Assembly (NCBI RefSeq): GCF_003008615.1
Contig: NZ_CP027657.1
Location: 310,001-374,000 of the forward strand
Direction of reading: 5' to 3'
Source: Pseudomonas mendocina
GTDB lineage: Bacteria; Pseudomonadota; Gammaproteobacteria; Pseudomonadales; Pseudomonadaceae
Length of the DNA: 64,000 bases
Below the pieces are notes generated by a model. That model did not search any database, was not told the origin of the DNA, and was given only the letters and a program-made list of their open reading frames with translations. A program made the position numbers and the translations under genes. Below are positions 50,280-58,102 of this stretch, in pieces; position 1 is the stretch's first letter; every line of letters starts with the position of its first letter.

Positions 50280-50631
50280 TCCTCTTGTCGGCCGCGCCGA
50301 GCGGCCTCAGGCAGTAAACCCGCGCCTGATGAGCGTGGGTAAATGGAGAAGTAGCAAGCGGGGCTTTGATAGCGGCCCCTGCCCAATCAGCAGAGTTTGC
50401 CACAGCCGTTTGCGTTCGTCCTCAAGCCGAAACAGTGGCCATATGGCCACTATATGACCGAAAATAATTAAAAAGTCTCCAACTATCTTGAGATAGCCAT
50501 AAGTGGCTCGTATGGCGACACAGGCACCCTTTAGACGACAACCTGTGGATACTCAATCCACACTGTCTAGCCTGAAGCTTTCAGCGTCCTGCTAGAGTGA
50601 AGCCTTTGATCCCGGCACCAACGGAGACTGC
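50280..50631. other. 352-bp intergenic region with palindromes
   Basis: Lies between the divergent KAS III and FMN-synthase genes. It holds an 18-bp perfect palindrome at 50,434 and a second, imperfect one (GCCATAAGTGGC, near 50,494) further right. No small gene seen. Confidence 0.6.
50434..50451. promoter_or_regulatory. 18-bp perfect palindrome, candidate operator
   Basis: AGTGGCCATATGGCCACT is fully palindromic, with a related half-site (GCCATAAGTGGC) 45-60 bases away. It probably binds a dimeric regulator of the KAS III gene or the 50,632 gene. Regulator unknown. Confidence 0.5.
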
Positions 50632-52242
50632 ATGAACCTATCGCTACTGAGCCGTTACGCTTTTTTTGCCTTCTGCGTCCTGTTCACCCTAGCCAGCCTG
50701 CCCTTCCTGCGTCATGAATGGCTGTGGCCGTTCACCCTGCTCACCGGCATTCTCAGCTTGATCGGTATCGGCGACCTGCTGCAAACGCGCCACGCGGTCA
50801 GGCGCAACTACCCCATCCTGGGCAACATCCGCTACCTGGTCGAAGGTATCCGCCCGGAGATTCGCCAGTACCTGCTCGAAGGCGATGCCGAGCAACTGCC
50901 CTTCTCCCGCGCCCAGCGCTCGCTGGTCTATTCGCGCGCCAAGAACGAAGGCGCCGACAAACCCTTCGGCACCCTGAGCGACGTGTACCAGAACGGCTTC
51001 GAGTTCATCAGCCACTCGATGCGCCCGGCGCCGCTCACCGATCCGTGCAGCTTTCGCGTGGAGATCGGCGGGCCGCAATGCAGCCAGCCGTACTCGGCCT
51101 CGCTGTTCAACATCTCGGCGATGAGCTTCGGCTCGCTCAGCGCCAATGCCATTCGCGCGCTCAACGAAGGGGCGAAACTGGGCGAGTTCTACCACGACAC
51201 CGGCGAGGGCAGCATCAGCCCCTACCACCGCGAACACGGCGGCGATCTGGTCTGGGAACTGGGCAGCGGCTACTTCGGCTGCCGCACCTCCGACGGGCGT
51301 TTCGACCCCGAGCGCTTCGCCGCGCAGGCCGCCAGTACGCAGGTGAAGATGATCGAGATCAAGCTCAGCCAGGGCGCCAAACCGGGTCATGGCGGCATCC
51401 TGCCAAAGCACAAGATCACCGAGGAAATCGCCAATACCCGCGGAGTCCCAATGGGCGAGGACTGCATCTCGCCGTCGCGCCACAGCGCCTTCTCTACCCC
51501 CACCGAGCTGCTGCAATTTATCGCCCAGCTACGCGAGTTGTCGGGCGGCAAGCCGGTGGGTTTCAAGTTCTGCCTCGGCCACCCGTGGGAGTTCATGGGC
51601 ATCGTCAAGGCCATGTTGGAGACCGGCATCCTGCCGGACTTCATCGTCGTCGACGGCAAGGAAGGCGGCACCGGCGCGGCGCCGCTGGAGTTCACCGATC
51701 ACCTTGGTGTGCCGTTGCGCGAGGGCCTGCTGTTCGTGCACAACACCCTGGTCGGCAGCAACCTGCGCGACAAGATCAAGCTTGGCGCCAGCGGCAAGAT
51801 CGTCAGTGCCTTCGACATCGCCCGGGTGCTGGCCATCGGCGCCGACTGGGCCAACTCGGCGCGTGGTTTCATGTTCGCCATCGGCTGCATCCAGTCGCAG
51901 TCGTGCCACACCAACAAGTGCCCCACCGGCGTAGCCACCCAGGATCCTCTACGCCAGCGCGCCCTGGTGGTCGAGGACAAGGCGCAGCGCGTCTACAACT
52001 TCCACCGCAACACGCTCAAGGCGCTGGCCGAGATGCTCGCCGCCGCCGGCCTCGATCACCCGGCACAGATCGACGCCAAGCACCTGGTGCAAAGGCTGTC
52101 GGCCACCGAGATCAAGCTGTTCTCGCAGCAGCATGTGTTCCTCGCGCCGGGCGAGTTGCTCAGCGGCCAGATCGGCGGCGAGTTCTACGAGCGCATGTGG
52201 CGCATGGCACGTGCCGACAGCTTCGAGCCGGCGCCGGCCTGA
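50632..52242 (+). CDS. FMN-binding glutamate-synthase-like membrane protein
   Basis: A 536-residue protein. Two N-terminal membrane helices (7-24, 32-49) are followed by the FMN domain of glutamate synthase large subunit: ISAMSFGSLSANAIRALN, GEGSISPYHREHGGDLVWE, KEGGTGAAPLEFTDH. A three-Cys iron-sulfur motif is present, CIQSQSCHTNKCPTG. No glutaminase domain, so ammonia or a different donor is used, or the enzyme is something else. Stand-alone members of this family are common in Pseudomonas and uncharacterised. Confidence 0.88.
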   Translation: MNLSLLSRYAFFAFCVLFTLASLPFLRHEWLWPFTLLTGILSLIGIGDLLQTRHAVRRNYPILGNIRYLVEGIRPEIRQYLLEGDAEQLPFSRAQRSLVYSRAKNEGADKPFGTLSDVYQNGFEFISHSMRPAPLTDPCSFRVEIGGPQCSQPYSASLFNISAMSFGSLSANAIRALNEGAKLGEFYHDTGEGSISPYHREHGGDLVWELGSGYFGCRTSDGRFDPERFAAQAASTQVKMIEIKLSQGAKPGHGGILPKHKITEEIANTRGVPMGEDCISPSRHSAFSTPTELLQFIAQLRELSGGKPVGFKFCLGHPWEFMGIVKAMLETGILPDFIVVDGKEGGTGAAPLEFTDHLGVPLREGLLFVHNTLVGSNLRDKIKLGASGKIVSAFDIARVLAIGADWANSARGFMFAIGCIQSQSCHTNKCPTGVATQDPLRQRALVVEDKAQRVYNFHRNTLKALAEMLAAAGLDHPAQIDAKHLVQRLSATEIKLFSQQHVFLAPGELLSGQIGGEFYERMWRMARADSFEPAPA

Positions 52243-52384
52243 GCCAGCGCACCGACCTTCGCCCGAGCATCTTGAGCGGCGCACAAAAGCGTGACACCTT
52301 CGCCCGTGCGCCTGGTCGTCGAGGAGTCACCATGTTTTCCCCACGCTGTACAACATCATCGCTCGGTCGGTCATCGCCATCTGC

Positions 52385-53122
52385 ATGAGCGTATCCTCCC
52401 TTTACCGCCTGTGCGCCCTGCTAGCCTGCCTGTTCAGCACGCAGGCGCAGGCCGAGCAGCCGGCGCTGCGCTTCGCCGTCACAGAAAGTACTGCCATGCC
52501 GATGATGCAGATCGAGCATGGCGAAGCCGTGGGCGGCATTCTCTACGACCTGCAAGCGCGCCTGGCGCAGAAAGTCGGGCGCCAGGCCAGGATGTTGGTA
52601 CTGCCCCGCCTGCGCGTGCAAAGCATGATGATGCACGGCGAGATCGACGTGCGCTGCAACGTCAGCCCGGCCTGGCTGATCAGCGGGCACCATCAGTACA
52701 TCTGGAGCCTGCCGTTCACGTTCCAGCACGACGTGCTGGTGACCCGTGCCGACATGCGACAGCGCAAGCCCAAGGCGGGCGAACGGATCGGCACCGTGCT
52801 CGGCTTCGGCTACGCCGCGCTGGAAGCACGATTTCTCAGCGGCGACCTGCTGCGCGAAGACGTGCGCACCCAGGATCAGGTGCTGGAGAAACTGGCAGCC
52901 CGGCGCTATGACTTCGCCGTCGCCAACCAACTGACCCTGGACTGGTTCAACCGCCACCTCGCTCCGGACAAACGCCTGGTGCGCATCGCCGAGATCGGCA
53001 GCGACCCGCTGGCCTGCATCATCCGCAACGAAGCGGACGTACCGACCCAGGCCCTGCTCAGGGCCATGGTGCAGATGAAAGAGGATGGCGAGCTCGACGC
53101 CATCCTCGCCCGCTATCGCTGA
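52385..53122 (+). CDS. Periplasmic solute-binding protein, family 3 type
   Basis: A 245-residue exported protein. Signal peptide about 1-23 (LFSTQAQA). The mature part begins PALRFAVTESTAMPMMQI and has the two-lobe SBP_bac_3 pattern (GGILYDLQARLAQKVGR, YAALEARFLSGDLL). No transporter genes are nearby, so it may work with a distant ABC system or act as a sensor. It overlaps the stop of the leftward agmatine deiminase by 10 bases (convergent). No good ribosome site was seen, so the exact start is uncertain. Confidence 0.78.
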   Translation: MSVSSLYRLCALLACLFSTQAQAEQPALRFAVTESTAMPMMQIEHGEAVGGILYDLQARLAQKVGRQARMLVLPRLRVQSMMMHGEIDVRCNVSPAWLISGHHQYIWSLPFTFQHDVLVTRADMRQRKPKAGERIGTVLGFGYAALEARFLSGDLLREDVRTQDQVLEKLAARRYDFAVANQLTLDWFNRHLAPDKRLVRIAEIGSDPLACIIRNEADVPTQALLRAMVQMKEDGELDAILARYR

Positions 53123-54228
53123 ACGGCAGGTGCCGCATATTGCGGCAGAGTAATGCAGCCGACGTTGCCGCCGCCGAGCAACAACTCACGCGAGCGTTCG
53201 ATGCCGATGATGCGATGCTGCGGGAACAGCTCGGCCAGCACGGACTGCGCGGCGCGGTCGTTGGGATCATCGAACAGCGGCATGACGATCGCCGAATTGC
53301 CGGTGTAGAAGTTGATGTAGGACGCGCAGATCAGCGTCCCGTCCTGGCGCGCCATGCTGCCGTCCACCGCATCGAGCCCCTCGGCCTCCTCCGCGCTCCA
53401 TTCCAGCACTCGTGGTTGCGGCAGCTTGTGCACCTCCAGCGTGCGGCCACGAGCATCGCGGACGCTGCGTAGCACATCGTAGGCCTCCTGGTAGATTTCC
53501 CACTGCGGGTCGCTGCGGTCGTCCGTCCACTGCATCACCACCACGCCCGGCCTGACGAAACAGGCCAGGTCGTCGATGTGCCCGTCGGTCTCGTCGAACT
53601 TGCAGCCTCGCGGCAGCCAGATGATTTGCTCGGCGCCTAGGTAATCGGTCAGGCGCCGGGTGACCTCGGCCTTGCCCAGATGGCCATTGCGATTGCGGTT
53701 GAGCACGCACTGCTCGGTGCTCAGCAAGGTGCCCTGACCATCGCTGCGGATGCTGCCCATCTCGGCGATCAGCGAGGCGCGGTAGCGGTCGCACTCTTCC
53801 AACTCAAGAATCTTCTGCGCGATCTGGTCGTCCTTGTCCCAGGGAAAATACAGCCCGCCATCGAAGCCGCCATAGGCATTGAACTGGAAATCCACGCCGC
53901 GCACTTCACCAGTGGCGTCGTTGACCAGGAAGGCCGGGCCGCTGTCGCGGAACCAGGTGTCGTTGCAGCTCATCTCCACCACCCGTACCTCCGCTGGCAG
54001 GCGGCTACGGGCGTTGGCGTACTGCGCGGCCGAGGCGCAGACGGTGACCGGCTCGCTGCTGGCGATGGCACTGACCACGTCGACCCAGACCTGCTGCGCC
54101 GGCTTACCGCCGTTGCGCCACACATCCGGGCGCTCCGGCCAACCCAGCCAGCAGCGGCGCTTGGGCTCGAACTCGCCAGGCAGACGAAAGCCATCGGCCT
54201 TGGGGGATGAAGTCAGGGTACGGGCCAT
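53113..54228 (-). CDS. Agmatine deiminase family protein
   Basis: A 371-residue amidinotransferase-fold protein. Pattern matches agmatine deiminase: SNDTWFRDSGPAF-type Asp95, ETDGHIDDLACF with His217, and nucleophile Cys358 in GGGNVGCIT. Against the AguA I remember, GGSIH becomes MGSIR (157-161) and the residue before the catalytic Cys is Gly rather than His. So substrate or activity may differ from agmatine hydrolysis. It starts 85-98 bases from a divergently organised LysR gene pair. I leave the gene name blank for this reason. Confidence 0.85.
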   Translation of the reverse strand: MARTLTSSPKADGFRLPGEFEPKRRCWLGWPERPDVWRNGGKPAQQVWVDVVSAIASSEPVTVCASAAQYANARSRLPAEVRVVEMSCNDTWFRDSGPAFLVNDATGEVRGVDFQFNAYGGFDGGLYFPWDKDDQIAQKILELEECDRYRASLIAEMGSIRSDGQGTLLSTEQCVLNRNRNGHLGKAEVTRRLTDYLGAEQIIWLPRGCKFDETDGHIDDLACFVRPGVVVMQWTDDRSDPQWEIYQEAYDVLRSVRDARGRTLEVHKLPQPRVLEWSAEEAEGLDAVDGSMARQDGTLICASYINFYTGNSAIVMPLFDDPNDRAAQSVLAELFPQHRIIGIERSRELLLGGGNVGCITLPQYAAPAVQR

Positions 54229-54325
54229 CTCACGGCTCCTCGTCGGTGGCTGGAATCGGCCCAGACACTACCCGCGCGGCCCGCTCGCGACCAATGAGGT
54301 TTATCGCGGAACCCTTGAATTCAAT

Positions 54326-55213
54326 TCACAGGTCTACCAACTGATCGGTGAACCATTCGATGAAGCCGGCAACCGCCGGCTTGTCCAGGCGCAGGCGCTC
54401 GCAGACCAGCGCGTACTGCCCCAGCGCCGGCACCTGAGCGGCGAAGGGCCGCACCAGGCGACCGCTGGCCAGATCCTCGCCGCTGGTGAGGTTGTCGCCG
54501 ATGGCCACGCCCTGGCCGCGCGCGGCGGCTTCCATGGTCAGGCCGGCATGCCCCAGATAGAGGTGCCGCGTGGGGCGAATGTCACCGGCATGGGTGGTCA
54601 GCCAGGCCGTCCAGGTCTTGCCGTCCTGATCATCGTGCAGCAAGCAGTGGCGCGCCAGGTCACGCGGGTGCTTGAGCGGCGACAGGTTGAACAGGCCGGG
54701 GCTGCATACCGGGAAGAACTGCAGGGTCGGCAACGGCCGCACGAAGTAGGCACTGGCATCGTCCGGGCCGGTGCCGTAGGTGATGGCGATGTCGATATCC
54801 GCCGCTGGCAGCGAGGCGTCGAGCGGCTGCTCGTGCAGGTGCAGGGTGACCTGTGGATGGCGCTCGGCGAAATCGGCCAGGCGTGCCACCAGCCACTTCT
54901 GCGCCAGCTCGGCAGTCACCGCGATACGCAACTGGGCTTGCGAGCCGGGGTCACGCAGTTCGTCGCAGGCCTCGCCGATCAGTTCGAAGGCCTGCTGCAG
55001 ACGGCTCAACAGGCGCCGCGCCTGGGGCGTCGGGCGTACCTGGCGGCCATCACGCTCGAACAGGGCGCTGCCCAGTTGCTCTTCCAACTGACGAATCTGG
55101 TGGCTGACGGCGCTGTCGGTGACGCACAGCTCGTCGGCGGCGCGGCCGAAATGTGCATGCCGCGCGGCGGCTTCGAAAGTGCGCAGGGCGGTGAGCGAGG
55201 GCAGACGGCGCAT
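54326..55213 (-). CDS. LysR-family transcriptional regulator (GcvA-like)
   Basis: A 295-residue regulator. N-terminal LysR helix-turn-helix (SLTALRTFEAAARHAHFGRAADELCVTDSAVSHQIRQLEE) and a C-terminal co-inducer-binding domain, resembling GcvA-type. ATG at 55,213 (RRLPSLTAL) is the family start; upstream ATG adds 19 residues unlike the family. It is upstream of the agmatine-deiminase-like gene on the same strand. It may control it or the next genes; the effector is unknown. Confidence 0.88.
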   Translation of the reverse strand: MRRLPSLTALRTFEAAARHAHFGRAADELCVTDSAVSHQIRQLEEQLGSALFERDGRQVRPTPQARRLLSRLQQAFELIGEACDELRDPGSQAQLRIAVTAELAQKWLVARLADFAERHPQVTLHLHEQPLDASLPAADIDIAITYGTGPDDASAYFVRPLPTLQFFPVCSPGLFNLSPLKHPRDLARHCLLHDDQDGKTWTAWLTTHAGDIRPTRHLYLGHAGLTMEAAARGQGVAIGDNLTSGEDLASGRLVRPFAAQVPALGQYALVCERLRLDKPAVAGFIEWFTDQLVDL

Positions 55214-55358
55214 GACGATCCCGGTTCGGTCGAAAACGCGCATCCTCGCCCAGCCATGGATGCCCGACAAGTTTCGTAGCGTGTCGCAACGCGCCCAGAC
55301 GTTGCGCGCCGCTGATTGCAGCCATGGCTGGCTGAACTCCAGGTGTGTTCCACAAGCC

Positions 55359-55446
55359 GGTGCGCGCAGCGCACCCTACGCAAAACCACCTGCGGCATCC
55401 CAGCAAGTGCTTCGCTCGTTCGAGCGTAGGGTGCGCAGTGCGCACC
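55359..55446. repeat. Two facing copies of the dispersed GGTGCGC repeat
   Basis: Copy 4, GGTGCGCGCAGCGCACCCTA CGC (55,359-55,381), faces inverted copy 5 at 55,424-55,446 (GCGTAGGGTGCGCAGTGCGC ACC). Together they can form a long hairpin just beyond the nadR stop. Confidence 0.78.
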
Positions 55447-55458
55447 GACTACCTCCGA

Positions 55459-56499
55459 CTAGGTTCCGCTCAGGCTATGCAGCACCTGTTCGATGCGCTG
55501 TGGCAGAGAGCCGGTCAACCGGGTGAATGGCCAGCCGCGCCGCGTCAGTTCCTGCTCGTACCACTGGTTCTGGCGGCGGCGAAAGGTCTCGTCCTGACGC
55601 GTACCATCCTGCACGAAGGGGAAGTCATCGGCGCACAGGAACAGGTGGTGATAGTGCCGCTCGGCCAACTGCTCCAGTTCGACCTCGGCGCGGCCGAACA
55701 GCTCGCGGCAGTAGAACAGCGTGGTCAGGGGCGTGGTGTCGCAGACCAGGTAGCGTCGGCACTGCCCGGCCAACTCGCCCTCCCGCGCGACCTGGGTGCG
55801 GCCGATACGCAGCAGGTCGTCATAACCGAGCACACCGCCCTGCTCTTCCCACAGTTCGCGGCCGTACTCGGCGGCATGGCGCGTGCCCAGCGCCTCGGCC
55901 AGTGCCACGGCGAGGCTGCTCTTGCCGGTGGACTCACCGCCGAGCAAGGCGATGCGCTCGACGAAATCGGCATAGACCGGCGGCGCCAGATATTCGCGCA
56001 GACCATGGATATCGGCCCTTAGACGCGTACCGGACACCGGCACCTGCGTGCGCGCCCGGTCGATCTCGACATGTTGCACCGCTCGCCCGAAGCATCGGCT
56101 CAGGTGCGCGGCGAAGCCCTCGCCATAGGCCTCGCTGGTAAATACCGCATCGACCGGCTGCCTCAGCACGGCCAGGCAGAAGTCGGCAACGAACTGGCGC
56201 TGCACGGAATCGGGCTCGGATTCGTCGGGTAGATCAGGCAGCGCCAGGCTCTGCGCACGTTGCCGAGCCACCCACTCGGGCGTCACCACCCAGCTGCGTA
56301 GCTCGGGAAAGCGTAGCCGCAACCAGTTCGCCCGCCGCTCGGGCTCGCAGCCTGCACGCTCCGGTCGCGACCAACTGAGCAGCACGAGCTGCTCGCACTG
56401 GGCCTGCGCCTGGCGAATCAGCCACTCGTGCCCCAGGTGCAGCGGCGCGAACTTGCCCACCACCAGGCCAATTGCGAATCGCCTGGTCATGTCAGGCAT
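55459..56499 (-). CDS. nadR: NadR-like nicotinamide mononucleotide adenylyltransferase / ribosylnicotinamide kinase
   Basis: A 346-residue bifunctional enzyme of NAD salvage. The N-terminal nucleotidyl transferase domain has VGKFAPLHLGHEWLI (GxFxPxHxGH) and SGTRLRAD. The C-terminal kinase domain has Walker A LLGGESTGKSSLAVAL near residue 190. The helix-turn-helix found in enterobacterial NadR is missing, so it should not act as a repressor. Its start overlaps the pnuC stop by 8 bases. Confidence 0.9.
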   Translation of the reverse strand: MPDMTRRFAIGLVVGKFAPLHLGHEWLIRQAQAQCEQLVLLSWSRPERAGCEPERRANWLRLRFPELRSWVVTPEWVARQRAQSLALPDLPDESEPDSVQRQFVADFCLAVLRQPVDAVFTSEAYGEGFAAHLSRCFGRAVQHVEIDRARTQVPVSGTRLRADIHGLREYLAPPVYADFVERIALLGGESTGKSSLAVALAEALGTRHAAEYGRELWEEQGGVLGYDDLLRIGRTQVAREGELAGQCRRYLVCDTTPLTTLFYCRELFGRAEVELEQLAERHYHHLFLCADDFPFVQDGTRQDETFRRRQNQWYEQELTRRGWPFTRLTGSLPQRIEQVLHSLSGT

Positions 56500-57058
56500 T
56501 CTGCGCGTTCAGTTCACGGCGCCAGCGATACAGGCCGTACCAGGCGTTGCACCAGAACAGCAGGTAGATGAACGCCGTCAGGTACAGCTCACGCGCAGCG
56601 AACAGCGGTACGGCGAGGGTATTGACCAGCAACCAGCCGTACCAAGTTTCCAGCTTGCGGCGCATCAGCAGCAGTTGCGCCAGCACGCTGAAGGTCAACA
56701 CCAGCGAATCGATGAAGGGCGCGTAGGCATCGGTGAAATGGTGCAACAGGACGCCATAGGCCAGCGCCACCAGCACCGCCACGGCGAGCGCCAGAGATAG
56801 CCCCGTCCAGGCCGAGCGACTGATCGGCATGGGCTCGCCACCGCGACCGTGCAACCAGCTCCACCAGCCCAGCAGACTGGTGACGATGAAGAAGCCCTGC
56901 AAGGTGACATCCGCATACAACTGCACGCTGAAGAACAGCCAGCCGAACAGCACGCAGCCGACCAACCCGACCACCCAGGTATGCACCGAATTGCGCGCCG
57001 CCAGCAGCACCGAAACCAGGTAGAAGAGGTTGGCGAAGATCTCCAGCGACGACGGCAT
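56492..57058 (-). CDS. pnuC: Nicotinamide riboside transporter PnuC
   Basis: A 188-residue membrane protein with about seven helices. PnuC features: LLAARNSVHTWVVGLVG, GWWSWL, and the substrate-site WYGWLLVNTLAVPLF and WCNAWYGLYRWRREL. The real start is the ATG at 57,058 (AGGA 7 bases upstream); longer frames upstream are not coding. It imports nicotinamide riboside, which NadR phosphorylates and adenylylates. Translation is coupled to nadR. Confidence 0.93.
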   Translation of the reverse strand: MPSSLEIFANLFYLVSVLLAARNSVHTWVVGLVGCVLFGWLFFSVQLYADVTLQGFFIVTSLLGWWSWLHGRGGEPMPISRSAWTGLSLALAVAVLVALAYGVLLHHFTDAYAPFIDSLVLTFSVLAQLLLMRRKLETWYGWLLVNTLAVPLFAARELYLTAFIYLLFWCNAWYGLYRWRRELNAQNA

Positions 57059-57199
57059 GCACGCATCCTGATGGACATGAAAACAGCCGCGCAGCCTATC
57101 ACGTGACGTACGCCACAGCCGTGCACGCGTCACCTGACAACACGCATGATCCGTGCTCTGATACGCATCCCTTCGCACTCCAAAGGACTGGATCGCACC

Positions 57200-57952
57200 A
57201 TGCCCTTGCTCGCCCTGTTGGTCATCGCCTGCCAAGTCACCTGCGGCCTCCACGTGGTACGCAGTGGTCAGGAACGCTATTGGCTGTACCTGATCATCGC
57301 CCTGCCCGGCCTCGGCTGCCTGATCTACTTTCTCGGCATCATGCTGCCGGATCTGCTCGGCAGCCGTCGTGGCCGCCGCGTCCTCAATCGCCTGCACGAC
57401 AGCGTCGACCCGCAGCGCCATCTGCGCGCCCTGCGCGATGAACTGGAAATTCGCGACACCCGCGACACCCGCGTCAATCTCGCCGATGAACTGCTGCGCA
57501 TGGGTCAGGCGGAGGAAGCCGCCAAGCACTACCAGATGGCCTTGCGCGGCATCCACAGCGATGCGCCCGACATCCTCCTTGGCCTGGCCAGGGCACGCTT
57601 CGCCCTGGGTGATTTCGCTGGTTGCCAGGCGAGCCTCGATCAACTGATCACCCACAACCCCGACTTCCGTTCCAGCGACGGCCACCTGCTGTATGCCCGC
57701 GCCCTCGAAGGCCAGGGCAACGATTTCAAGGCCGAGGAGGAATACCGCGCCCTCGGCAGCTATTGCGCCAGCCCGGAAGCCAACTACCGCTATGCCCTGC
57801 TACTGCGTCGACTGGGGCGCGAGCGCGAAGCGGTCGAGTTGTTGCTGCAAATCCAGACCCACGCCCGCCGCTCTGCCCGACACTATCGCGTGCTGCACAA
57901 GGAGTGGCTGGATCTCAGCCAGAAAGCCCTGCTCGAGCTGCAACGCAACTGA
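57200..57952 (+). CDS. Membrane-anchored TPR-like protein
   Basis: A 250-residue protein. Two N-terminal membrane helices (2-18, 26-45) and then a helical repeat domain about 80-240 with tetratricopeptide-like units (NLADELLRMGQAEEAAKHYQMAL; LARARFALGDFAGCQASL; LLYARALEGQGNDFKAEEEYRAL; YALLLRRLGREREAVELL). The domain faces the cytoplasm or periplasm depending on helix orientation. Probably a scaffold protein, unknown partners. Divergent from pnuC. Confidence 0.82.
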   Translation: MPLLALLVIACQVTCGLHVVRSGQERYWLYLIIALPGLGCLIYFLGIMLPDLLGSRRGRRVLNRLHDSVDPQRHLRALRDELEIRDTRDTRVNLADELLRMGQAEEAAKHYQMALRGIHSDAPDILLGLARARFALGDFAGCQASLDQLITHNPDFRSSDGHLLYARALEGQGNDFKAEEEYRALGSYCASPEANYRYALLLRRLGREREAVELLLQIQTHARRSARHYRVLHKEWLDLSQKALLELQRN

Positions 57953-58102
57953 GCGGTGAACGCCACTATTTGCGTGCATCGCTCACAAAACAGAGACGCC
58001 GCACGCCACTGCGCAAGACTTTGCGCATAGGTCATTGGTTAGCATCGGACGCTGACGAAGGAACCTGCCGGCATCCGCCGGCTGCAGCAGGGATGCAACA
58101 GG

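Noticed and set aside
55459..56499. NadR acting as transcriptional repressor
   Set aside because: The helix-turn-helix domain of enterobacterial NadR is missing; the protein starts directly with the transferase domain.
57059..57199. A riboswitch (NAD+ or TPP type) upstream of pnuC
   Set aside because: The region is only about 140 bases and is shared with a divergent gene. I could not trace a conserved riboswitch core or terminator stem.
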